Part shown: one piece after another, positions 38,619-50,853 of the stretch
Numbering within the stretch: position 1 is the stretch's first letter
Layout of the letters: each line of letters opens with the position of its first letter
From: Vespa crabro
Lineage: Eukaryota; Arthropoda; Insecta; Hymenoptera; Vespidae
Direction: 5' to 3'
DNA: 64,000 nucleotides
Assembly: GCF_910589235.1 (NCBI RefSeq)
Contig: NC_060973.1
Span: 4,285,001 to 4,349,000, forward strand
Position numbers and translations under genes: made by a program
The notes under the pieces: generated by a model
The model's input: only the letters and a program-made list of their open reading frames with translations
Told to the model about the DNA's origin: nothing
Databases searched by the model: none

Positions 38619-41517
38619 CCATTGTACATTCAGATTAGGTTCAGGAATCTGTAAAGTAAAAAAATGTACTTGAATGTTTAGGATAAGTAAAACATAGGCA
38701 CATATCATTGACATTATATTACCTTCATTATTATATTGTCCACACACGCTGTACGAATACGTGCTGCAGTTGCAGGAGAATCTAATCTAAAATGACCATA
38801 GATATTCATATCTGCACGTGCAGCTTTAATTGCTTCTTTAATAGCAAAGAAAACAGATGATGCTAAAAACAGAGGTGGTTCTCCAATAGCCTGAAAATAT
38901 ATTTAAGTATCACATGTCGAAAAAAATAACAAAAATTTGTTAATAATATCAGTCATAAATTTTCTAAGTTCACTAGCATATACATACTTTTGATGAATAA
39001 ACAGTTCGAGGATTAGGAGCTCCTTTTAATAATGAAACATTAAATTCTTGTGGTATATCAGTGAATCCTGGTATTTTATATGCTCCAGGTCCTCTACTAT
39101 AAAGATATCCAGTTGGAGAATACATCAATTCTTCTAATGTAAATAATCCATAACCTTGTGTGAAGGCACCTTCGATTTGACCTATGTCAATAGCAGGATT
39201 TATACTTTCTCCTACATCCATCACAATATCTGTTCTCAGTACCTATTTTGATATATATGACCAATTAGTTTTTATATATTATACAATTTTATATATGCGC
39301 TACAGAATATATTTAAAAGCAAAAAAACATTTGACAAAATAACTATTAACATGTAATCTGAGAAATTATATAATATTCAATATAAAAATGATACATACTT
39401 GGTGATCACCTGTAAGACAATCGATCACTACTTCTGTACAAGCAACGCCGTAAGTAAAGTAATTATAGGGATTTCCTGAATTAGTTATGAAAGAATAGCC
39501 AATATTTGGAGTTTGGTAGAATCCAGTTGCTGAAAGACTGATTCTACTCAAATATGCCTTCTTTATCCAATCCTCCCAAGTGCCATTTGGATCATTATCG
39601 ATTATAGGTTTTAATCGTTTCATAATATCATTGCATGCATACTGAAAATAAGACATAGCTCTGTAATTAATTACAAATTAGATTAAAGAAAAATATATTC
39701 ATATATTTTATGATTTATATGTAAATACCATGATAGCCATGCCATTTAAATCAGATCCACAACTTGCAGCAGTGGCAGAAGTATTTGGTACTTTATCTGT
39801 AGCAGTTTCAACAATATGGATCTTTTCTGGATTTACCTTTAATACTCTGCTTGCGACCTAATTAAGTGTATTTGATATAGTAAGATTATATTATTGATAA
39901 ATTATAATCAATTATAAAAGAATATTAATAATTAGAATATTTTATTGTAACGCATACTTGAATCATTTTCGTATGCAAGCCTTGTCCCATTTCAATTCCA
40001 CCATGGCTAATTAAAACAGAACCATCAGTATATATATGAACAAGTGCTCCGGCTTGATTTAAAAATAAAGTAGTAAATGAAATTCCAAATTTCACAGGTA
40101 CAACAGCTAATCCTTTTTTCTTATATCTATGATGTCTAAAGGACAAATTAATAAATAAATATGATATTAATAAATATGATATATATATATTAATAAATAA
40201 ATATATATATGTATATATATGTACATATATATATACAAACGTACTTATTAAATTCTTCAATTGCAACTTTTCTTTCATTATAATGAGCCGAACTTAAACA
40301 TTCCTTCCAGCAACGATCTAAGGTACAACGAAGAAGCTCTTGATTATAGTGAGTTAGATCTCCCTCTTTATACATATTTAATTCTGCTACCTACAAGAAA
40401 AATTATTTTCTATACGATTTAAGTATGTTTAATAAATACGATACAAATGTATCCGTTTAAACGGAGTTAAAGAAGAAATAAATGTATAAATACATACAAT
40501 GAAGTTATTATGTTAAATATTAAAAATGATACCTTTAGAGCGTCAAGTTCCAAAAATTCAGCAATATGTCTAATAATGTTTTCTGCAGCAAACATGCCTT
40601 GCGGACCGCCGAAACCACGAAAAGCAGTATTAGAAGGTAAATTTGTTTTACATAAATAACCGTATGCATGTGCTACTGGTATTCTGTAGGCATTCTCAAA
40701 ATGAAACATTGTACGTTCTAATATCTACAAAATAATTGAAAATATTATTTATTACGTAAAATATTTGTATGCCTTTATTAATGTTATAATTGATATGGAT
40801 GATTACTTACTGATGGAGAGAGGTCAACAGAATATCCTGCATTATTATATATATGTATTTCCACAACATCTATCAAACCATTTTTTTTAAATCCAACTTT
40901 ATATTTAAAATGGAATGGGTGTCGTGTGCCCATCATCATCATATCTTCATCTCTATCCAACATGCAACGCACAGGTTTGCGCAATCTGTCAAAAATTGAC
41001 AAAATATGTCATTTTACTTTATTTTACTTTAAAATTAACACACAAATTTTATGAATTTATTTTTAAATCCTTTAATAATGTACATACCTATGCGCAGCAA
41101 GTACAGCTGGTATAGCAATCATATATGGACGAGATTCTTTTCCTCCAAAACCACCTCCTAATCGCTTAACACGGACATTAATTCTATTTATATGTACATT
41201 TAAGGCATGAGCAACGAGCTTTTGTATTTCAGAAGGATGTTGAGTTGCACAAAATATTTCTAGTTCATCTTCTTCTTTTGGTATAGCAATAACAGCATTT
41301 GTTTCCAAATAAAAATGTTCTTGTCCACTTGTATGTATTTCACCTTCCAATATAAAATCAGTTTCTGCAAATGCTTTTTTTGCATCTCCTTTAATAATAC
41401 GTTTCGAAAAATCAGAGAAAAATGAATTATGTTTAATAGCATCCTAAAAAAAAACAAATTATAACATTACAAGTCTTAAGGAAAAATTAGAAAATTTGTT
41501 GATACATGCACATTCAG

Positions 41518-41550
<33 letters not shown>

Positions 41551-41557
41551 TTTATTA

Positions 41558-41599
<42 letters not shown>

Positions 41600-44500
41600 T
41601 AAAAATAAGATATATATAATATTTAAATATATGATATATATAAGTATTATATTTTATTATTACTAACCTCTATAGATATAATTACAGGTTGTATATCTTC
41701 ATATTCCACAATAACGCTTCTTGCAGCTTTTTGTGCTGTAGCTTGGTCAACTGCAACAATTGCACCTATAACTTGTCCCTGACTAGTGACCTGGAAAACA
41801 ACGATGTATGTACTACAATATATTTCCACATTACATTATTTATTTTTAACATAAATTTCACTTTCAAATTACCTTGTCAGATTTAAATACTTCGTCATCA
41901 TATATAATAGGTCCAACCCAACGTCTATCATCAGGAATATCTTTTGCAGAGAAAAATGCTTCAACTCCTTCCATATCAAGAGCTTTTGATGGATCAATTT
42001 TCAAAATTTTTGCATGTGCTCTTGTTGACACTACAAGACTTAAATATAATTCTCCATTAACTGAAGGCATATCATCACAATAAATTGCTTCACCAGTTGC
42101 TTGTTTAAAGGCACTAGTATGAATAATTGGTCGTCCTAATAAATCAGTATGAGCTTGTTCTTTAGGTACCTACATACATTGATACATATAATGATTTTAA
42201 TACAAAAATTTCAGCAAGCATTATTAATAGATATTTATATATAGAATTAAAAAATTTTTTTATATGTACATACAATTTGATAATATTGTGAACTTTTTGG
42301 TGGTTTATAATGGAAACAATCTGATGCACTTATTATTTCATTTGGCAGTGGTTCTATACTTGATGAATTCATTGATAAACATTTAGTTATATGTAAATAT
42401 CCTTTGAGAAACAAACTGAAATATAATATAAAAAATTTTTATATATAGAAAAATTTGTCTTTATAGAAAAAATAATTTTTTCGTTATTTATTGCATATAT
42501 AATATGCTTTATATAGCATACCTTAGTGTAAGAGCACGACGATACATGATCATTCCACCAGGAGCATTGTCTGATAAATTGCCTTCTTTAAGCAATGAAT
42601 CATATACTACCTCCAATATATTCTCATCCCATTTTCTAAAATTATAAAAATTTTATTATTTATCTCATTAATTGCCCATTATCTACAAAACATTGAAAAT
42701 TATTGAAATTGATAGATTTTAAATGCTAATTTGACAAACCTGTTAATCATATTTTGACATGTTTGAGTAGCCATGGTAGTGGTTGGAGCCTTTCCACCAA
42801 AGGATAAATACGCTTTTTCTATTATACGAGTCTGATCTTTAAAAAATACATTAAAAGCCATATTCATTATTGCTATGTCATCATCTCGCCTCCTTGCTTG
42901 TTTATAAGCAATAAAATATTGATTCTAAAAAAGAATAATAATTTTTTAGATTTTATATATTATAATTTTTGTAATAATTTTAACTTGTCCTTACTTTATA
43001 AGAAAAAGGAATTATAATTGAAACAAGAACTTCTTCGGACTCTACGATATTACACCGATAACCAGTAAAAAAGTTTTCATCTAGTAGTACTGTTCTGGAT
43101 CCTTTTTTCAAACTATGCAAAACTAATTTTGCACCAGCCGCTACAAATATTGGAACTAAATCTGATACAGGACTACCAGTCATTATATTTCCACCAACAG
43201 CCTACATATTATAATATAATTTAAATCATATATACTATGATATTAAAAATTTAATGAAAAAAAAATTATAAAAACTTACAGCTACATTTCTAATTTGTTT
43301 ACCACCAAAAAAATGTAACATTTTTATTATCTCTGTAAAAATTCTTGTTTGAAAATCTAAAAAAATAATTGCATTAAATATGTGAATATATATATATATA
43401 TTTTTTTTTCTTTTTTTAATATTGAAAAATAATAATTTACCTGGTTTTATTTCGATATAATGCTTAAGAGTATCTTGTAATTCATTCAAAGTTATACTTG
43501 CACCAATTATTAATCCATCATTCGATTCTACAATCTCATGCATTTCTTTTATTTGTGTTGGATGTATAATTATTGGATATAGGAAATGTTTGAATTTTAC
43601 TTCCACACCTGCAACGTAATTTAAATATGCAATATAGCAACTATATCATACACGAAACTAAAATACAATAAAAAAAAAATACAAACCAACTTCTGTATTT
43701 CCAACTACAATTTTGGCAGATGGATACTCATGTTTGAGAGTAAGTAGTTGTGTTAAATTTATAGGTCTAAACCAAGTTACATTTTTACCTTTTAATACTA
43801 AGTATTGCTCATTAAGATAAGAAGAGATCTATAAATATAAATACCGTTATGTATGTTATTAATAAAATATTTTGAATCTCTATAAAATTAACTCATAAAC
43901 TAAATAAATTCAATTAAAGAAAACTATTGAATTTTTAAATAATTTTACTTGTAACTTTGGTGGAAATATTATTTCCTGAGAAGGATCATATGGGCAGAAA
44001 TCTTCAGAATTAAAAATCTCTGTAGGTTCAGATGAAAATGCTTTCTTGCAACAAGCATCTCCCATGGAACAAACACTTTCACATCCATTGTTTTTAGGTA
44101 TTTGATTTGCCAACTGTGCTTGTTCCCATTCTTCAGTGAAAGTTCTAAATCCTTCTATAATTGGTCGATATCCTGTACATCTACATAGATTACCTAAAAA
44201 TTATACATATATAATTTTTTATTAAATTTATATTTCATCATATATTAATTAATAAATGTTTTTACCTTGAAATGCAATTTCTAAGTCATTCATTGTAGGT
44301 TTTGGTGTGTTTCTCAAAAGAGTATACATAGACATAACAATACCAGGTGTACAAAAACCACATTGAGAGCCATGTGCTTTAGCTATTCGTTCTTGAACAG
44401 GATGTAATTTTGTTTTGATGCTACCAATTCCTTCCACTGTGGTTACTGCCAAACCATGTATAGCACATATTGGAAATAAACATGCATTTACTGCCAAATG

Positions 44501-45086
44501 ACTATTGATATATATAAAAATTAAGAAAATAATATATAGTTTTCAATGTAATTAATATTGTCTCGATATTTTATTTTAAATGAAGAAATAAAAGGATACA
44601 CAATAGATTTGGTTCTATGATTGTATTTTGAAATCATAACCGTGCATACTCCACATCCACCTTCGGCACATCCTAACTTGGTTCCAGTTAAGTGTACTAT
44701 ATTTATATAGTTAAGATTTTATAGTTAATATTATGTCGTATATTATTTTCTTTATATATTGATATTAATAAGGATACATTTATTGCGAAGATACCACAGT
44801 AAAGTCCATTCAGGATCTATCTTATCATCTAATACCTAAATTAATTAAATTTGATAAATCTAATATTATATTATAACGTTATTTATAGTATTTTTTATTT
44901 TTTAGAATTTATATTGATTGTTACTTAATTTAAGATACAGTTTACCTCTTTTCCATTTACATAAAAAACAAGAGTATTCGCTGTAAGCTGCTTATATTCA
45001 TCATTAGAAATTCCCCCATTGCGTATCTTCAATTTGTAATTCGTATCATGTATGGTATTTACTGTCCCATTTATAGAACGCTTCAT
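38604..45086 (-). CDS. Xdh: Xanthine dehydrogenase (rosy orthologue)
   Basis: 24 exons: 45086-44946, 44835-44778, 44696-44600, 44501-44266, 44193-43949, 43828-43687, 43608-43441, 43356-43280, 43201-42995, 42924-42740, 42635-42522, 42415-42274, 42169-41873, 41790-41668, 41443-41088, 40985-40811, 40724-40533, 40390-40245, 40135-39958, 39857-39729, 39641-39399, 39242-38988, 38890-38723, 38648-38604. All phases agree, giving 1372 residues (family about 1335). Two 2Fe-2S domains (GCAEGGCGVC, QCGFCTPG, LCRCTGYRP) lie in about 36-190, and the FAD domain follows (about 250-560). FFTGYR near 432 is the NAD site typical of dehydrogenases. In the molybdopterin domain GQEHFYLE, NTAFRGFGG and GEPPLFLA supply the xanthine-oxidising Glu, Arg and catalytic Glu, so this is not an aldehyde oxidase. 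It oxidises hypoxanthine and xanthine to urate. The extra length is a 30-residue N-terminal extension. Confidence 0.97.
41518..41595. repeat. Two (TA)n arrays in an Xdh intron
   Basis: TA runs at 41518-41547 and about 41564-41594 flank a T-run and ATTAAATATTA. Smaller ATATATAA repeats continue to 41641. Confidence 0.9.
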
Positions 45087-46174
45087 TATTCTATAAAAAT
45101 TATCCTTTTTATAGACATAGTTATGTCAATATTTTTTTATCTATATTATAATATTAATATTTCTTTCCTATAATTGTCAAGAATTATTTTTAATTTTCAA
45201 AGCAATTCTCATAAAGTTTATTATAAATTTACTACTAAAAATATAGTATAATCATATAATAATATTTAATCGATTTTTATTTCCATCCATTTTTTTACAA
45301 CTAATTTATATTATTAGTAATAATACAAATATTGTATTTCTATTTTTATTGTGTTTCTTGCGTTTTATAAACTTCTGGATAAAAAAAAAAATATATATAT
45401 ATATACATATATATAAAGAGTGGGACATTTCAATCGGAATACATTAATATCAACGTCACTTATGATTTTATGGAAAAAGTTATTAGGACAAAATTACATT
45501 ATTTAAAGGGACACATCTGACGATAGAAAGAATTTTTTTTCACGTTCATTTTTACAAGATTTCAAAGTCATTAGTATTTTCTTAAACGTAATTCTATGGA
45601 TTTTTTTACATGAATTGATTCCTTTTGTGACAATATATGTTTTTGAAAAAAAAATAATATATGTATATGTACATTTATGAAAAACATGTGACTATGAATA
45701 TGCATAAATTAAAACATTTGTTTTAAATATTTACCTTATTATTTATTCCTCAATTAATTATTTATTTCTCAACTATATTTTTTTATTCAGAATGATATGA
45801 ACCAAATCAGAGAGAGAGAATCAATTGACAAATCAATCAAAAAAATAAAGGTCATATGTTTTTTACTTATTTGAAGTTATTTCTTTGGTACAATAATAGA
45901 GCAACAAGCAAACACTTGTGAAATAGATAAAAATACGATAAGTTTATGATAAACATGTTAAAATACAAAGAATGACTAATCCATATTACAGTGTATAATA
46001 TTAAAAAATCTTTTATAATATTTCATTTATATAAACTATATAACAATTGCCATTTTTATTATATATATTAATAATATATATAATAAAAATATAATTAATA
46101 ATATAATAATAATAATTATTATTATTAATTTTTTTTTATTATTATAATAATTATTATTTTTATTATTATTATTG

Positions 46175-46244
<70 letters not shown>

Positions 46245-48330
46245 CAATTGCATTTTCATAATTATTCTTTATAATATGCATTATATTACGTATAATAATA
46301 CATTTTGTTTTTTTTACATAAACCATTATTATTTATATAAATATGTTAGCCAGATAAAAATTTATAAAAATTATAATCTTTAAATAAATAAATAAATAGT
46401 TATATATGTATGTGTATTTCTAATGTTTTTAAATATTATATTTTTCCAAAATATGTATGCATATTCAAAGCAATATAATCATTTTGATACATTTTAATTA
46501 AATTAATTACAGTAATAATAACTTAATTACAGTTATAACAATAGATTCAAAACAAACGAAATGATAAATTATTGAATGCAAGTGAGGAAAAAAAGAAAAG
46601 TGCATCTATTTATTCTGATAATAAAATAGAATATGCGCAATACGCACATATGGAGCATGCGCTCAAGGAAAAGATTTGCGTAAGAAATTTGTATTTAAAA
46701 AATGTTCTATGTTGATTAAGTTAATATTACACTTTTAATTAATATGAATAAATAGTAAAAAAGAAACAAAAAACTGTAAAGGGAAAAATTAAATCAAGAA
46801 AGAAATTTTCTTACGATAGCTTTCAATTTTTATAGCAAATATTAAATTATTTTATTTTACATCTTATCATATAACCATAATATATTTATCACATGTATTA
46901 TCTCAAAATAAATTTTATAAAAATATAATAATACACGTACCTTTGATAATTAAATTAATACTTTCCGACGTACTTATGTACAAAATAATTCACGATAATT
47001 ATAATGACTATAAATGATAAAAATACTATAATGGCTTCTTCTGTATAAATTCATAAACGACGTGAGCACAATGTATTAAATTCAGTGAGAGACTGTGAGT
47101 TATGCTAGAGACTGTAATTGTAATATACTCCTCACTTTAACTTGATTAACATCGACGGGCTTGCCTCAGAAATATCTTATGGTTATTAATACGATACGAT
47201 AAAATATTACGATGTAAGATAGATATGTAGATTACATGTATACTGCGCCTTCTAATCAATATCATTGATTTTATCATATCATTTTTTAAATACCTATCTT
47301 TTAATAATATCAGAAAATAAGCAAACAAGGCTATCACAAAATGTTATCGCAAGATATTTTTGCATTGGTATTATTTACCATTGTTACTGCATATGTTACT
47401 ACGTAAATGATGTCAACATCTATAGACATTTTTATATACGATTTTTCTATTTGTATATACATATACATACGATTTAATAATCAATTATATTCATACGTAT
47501 ATATTTGTGTTGTAACATTCTAATTTGTTATATAAGTAAATGACTTTTCTTTCAGCTTTAAGTCAAACCGCGTTTATCTTATTAGAGCTTTGATACGTCT
47601 GTGATATTTTATTTCTTTTCAAAGGTTTTAAAGTTTTATCATTTCATTTCGATAACGCGATGAGTTACGTATGTATAAATAAAAAAAAAGAATCATAATA
47701 AATGTATGCATATACAGTATATAATTGCAATACAATGTATAGAGCTACGTATGAATTTGATAAGAATGATAACACTTTATTTTTCTTTCATTTTTGCATT
47801 GTTATTATTATTATCATGTTTATTTCATTTAATATATTAAGAATTTACTGTAAAACTTCAACGAAAAATTTCTTTTTTCTTCTTCTAATGTAATAATCCG
47901 TGAAAATGATGTTTAAATTATAGGAAGAAAGTAATTTAAATAATTTAAAATTAAATATTTATATATGATAAAATAAGTTATTGAATAACGTCATATATAT
48001 ATATATATAAGATATATATACTTTACATATGTATATATACTTATACAAAGCTTTTTTAATAAACTTTAAAAAATTTTTTATAAATGAAATAATCATGATA
48101 ACGTACTCCATAAAATAATTACGAACATAGATGTGTTTTACTAATAATATTTCTATACTAACATTTTTTCTAGTGAAATTTCTAATATTTTAAATAATAA
48201 ATTATGTATTTTAATTACTTATATTAATATCTAATAAATCAAATATGATTAACGAAGAAATGTGATAAATATTTTATGAAACCTTTTAATATTTGATAAT
48301 AGTAAAAAAAAAATCCACAAGATGGAATAT
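45087..48330. other. Xdh / RpL36 divergent intergenic region
   Basis: About 3.2 kb of AT-rich sequence. It should contain the Xdh promoter (next to 45087) and, at its right end, the RpL36 promoter. The main landmark is the ATT array at 46160-46242. No protein-like frame was found. A TGCGCAATACGCACATATGGAGCATGCGC patch near 46634-46662 is GC-richer than its surroundings. Confidence 0.6.
46160..46242. repeat. (ATT)n microsatellite
   Basis: About 27 ATT units with one GTTGTT interruption. It creates a spurious poly-Asn frame on the minus strand. Confidence 0.95.
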
Positions 48331-48374
48331 GCTTTAAGGGAAAAAATAATTGGTAGCACTGCTATGTCTCTTTG

Positions 48375-48424
48375 TCTTTCTTTACTTGATGTTCTCGCAA
48401 AAGTAACTCGTTGAATAAGTGAAG
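48375..48424 (+). promoter_or_regulatory. RpL36: Inferred RpL36 transcription start and first non-coding exon
   Basis: A pyrimidine-rich stretch (TCTCTTTGTCTTTCTTTAC) is followed by a short segment ending GTGAAG, then GTTTGTG as a possible donor. The coding exon begins two bases after an acceptor (TTGGATAG), so a non-coding first exon must exist upstream. The layout fits the 5' terminal oligopyrimidine starts of ribosomal protein genes. Position is inferred. Confidence 0.4.
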
Positions 48425-48768
48425 GTTTGTGTTAATATATCGTGAAATATCTTAAACATCTTCTTAATTGGATATTAAATCATTAAATTATAATATTGTA
48501 TTAATTTATTACATCGTTGGTTTGATAATATTGTTTTATCATCATTGCAATATAATATAGCAAAAATTTCTCAATAACAGCATTGTTTATCTTAGATTTT
48601 CAACGATAATAATTAATATCTTTTTTCTTTGCATGATAATTTATGAAAAATATTCTGTAACAGTTTTTATTTGTTGTTAGCAAAAATTTAGAATAGAAAT
48701 ATATTATTTAATTTTATTGTTTATATTACATTATTGATTATCATATAACCTGTTAATTATTGGATAGG

Positions 48769-49323
48769 ATGGCTCCAAGATATGAATTAGCTGTTGGTCT
48801 CAACAGAGGACATAAAACTACTACCATCAAAGTGGCAAAAAGCAAAACAGAAAAAGAAAAAACTGTTATTCTTCGACCATCTAGATTGAAGGGGGTATGA
48901 AATACAAAAATATGTGAATATGTATTGATACATTAATTAATGAATTATTATGTAGCTAATAATTAATACATAATTTCAGAGGCAAACAAAGCACAGTAAA
49001 TTTGTCAGAGACTTAATACGTGAAGTAACCGGACATGCTCCGTATGAAAAGCGTGCAATGGAATTGCTGAAAGTATCGAAAGACAAGCGTGCATTAAAGT
49101 TTCTGAAAAGAAGGGTAAGAAATGATTTAATTGATTACTATTACATTTGTCCGGAGAATATACTACATTCATTATGTGAAATATTTATTAATTATAAAGT
49201 ATATGTTTCTTTACTTTAATTTTTTTTTTATTTCAGTTGGGTACACATATCCGAGCCAAAAGGAAACGAGAGGAACTTGGAAATATACTTGTACAAATGA
49301 GAAAAGCGGGAGCACATCATTAA
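48769..49323 (+). CDS. RpL36: Large ribosomal subunit protein eL36
   Basis: Three coding exons, 48769-48894, 48980-49114 and 49237-49323, give 115 residues. The N-terminus APRYELAVGLNRGHKTT and the core TKHSKFVRDLIREVTG, APYEKRAMELLKVSKDKRAL, then RLGTHIRAKRKREEL are near-identical to eL36 of other animals (human 105 residues). It is a basic structural protein of the 60S subunit. The ATG lies two bases after a splice acceptor. The extra length compared with human lies in a Lys/Thr-rich segment at about 22-40, as in other insects. Confidence 0.98.
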
Positions 49324-50190
49324 TTTCATAAAATTAATGTATCTTATATTAATATTATTAAAATATATTCATAAAAAAGAAATTCTTAATTCCAAATTTT
49401 ATCTTATTACTGACATAAACGAACATTCCTTAATATTCATTCAGAATAATTAATTTTACAATTTTGTTTGTCTTTTGGTGAATTTATTATTATCAATTAT
49501 GGTATGGATTATATCAAACGTTTAAATAATTTATATAACTATTAAATAATTATGCAAGTTAATTTGGCTTGTAAATATGACTGTATGTTTTTTATTTCAA
49601 ATAATTGAATGTTCTAAAGGAAGTATTACGAAATATTTTATCTTTATAAATATAGTTATAAATTGAAAGATAGGACGAATACGGTATCGATACATATTTT
49701 GGTAAGATCACACAAAAAGAATTGATTGGTCAATGAAAAGACTTCTCGACCAATCCGATAACACGGACCAATCCGAAATCAAGTATAGTGGAATCTTGCA
49801 TAAAAGTTATGTTATGTAGTCTAATTATTGTCATAATAAAAAAGTATTAAACAATATTTATCACGTTACAATTAATGAAACTTTATGTGAAAGATTAGAG
49901 AATATAATTTTCATATTGATGTTTGGTTAGAATTACATTGAAGTCAGTTTGCCATTGATGATCATAACCATAATATATCTCTGTTATATTTTACATATAT
50001 GACGTTATATGCGTACTGAAATATATAATTATCTAAATTTTTCTCTCGCGTGTCGGTCAATTTTTCTTATGTATATGCATATAAACATGTATAAGCACGT
50101 GTTTAATGTTAACATGCATATTTAACGTTACTAAAAAGCATAAATTATAAAAATTAATGAACGATGTTAAATATATAAAATATTTCCATT
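49324..50190. other. Intergenic region, RpL36 to zinc-finger gene
   Basis: It contains the RpL36 3' untranslated region (ATTAAA near 49356) and then, from about 49720, the CCAAT-motif cluster that probably belongs to the zinc-finger gene's promoter. No other gene was seen. Confidence 0.6.
49723..49774. promoter_or_regulatory. Three CCAAT motifs in 52 bp, probable promoter of the zinc-finger gene
   Basis: GATTGGTC at 49723-49730 (reverse orientation), GACCAATCCG at 49747-49756 and GACCAATCCG again at 49765-49774. The last two are identical ten-mers 18 bp apart. Multiple phased CCAAT boxes are typical NF-Y targets. The downstream start codon at 50191 is the natural candidate gene. Confidence 0.5.
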
Positions 50191-50757
50191 ATGGAAGACG
50201 TAAATATTTATGAAAAGATTATTCCAGAAGAACTTATTAATACATCGTGCTCAGAAAGTTATGGGAACGATACTGAATTTGTGATATTGAACAAATGTAC
50301 AAATGTGGAAGATAACATGGTAACTGTACAAGTACATTACTCCATCATATTGATATTTTATCCAATTTTATTTAGTCATTTTAGTAATATTTCTAATATA
50401 GCAATGAGAAATATTAGAATTTATTTGTTTTTATTAATTGTAAAGAAATCTTTAATACATATATTATATATAGAACTATAATAATCAAAATAAATTTAAA
50501 AAATGTTATATAGGTAGTCGGAGAAGAAATTGAAGTAAATGAAAATATGGACTTACATCAAACAGTTCCTGAAGATTGCAATTATCAATTGAAAAATATA
50601 CCAACATCTGTTGAAGAGAATATTGATACTTGCGATAAAGAAATAACAGATTGTGCAGAAACTTGTTCTATTATTTCTTCTACAAGTTCTAATATTAAAG
50701 AAGATTTAAGTCAAATTAACGATGAACAATCTTCTACGGTAAATACATTATGACAAA

Positions 50758-50815
<58 letters not shown>

Positions 50816-50816
50816 T

Positions 50817-50853
<37 letters not shown>

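Noticed and set aside
44600..44606. Xdh donor directly after the ATT codon (GTGTAT)
   Set aside because: It breaks the frame of the next exon; the donor two bases later (GTATCC) restores the conserved IVHLAVNAC sequence.
46036..46326. Poly-Asn frame on the minus strand
   Set aside because: It is only the translation of the ATT array; there is no start context, splice support or conserved flank.
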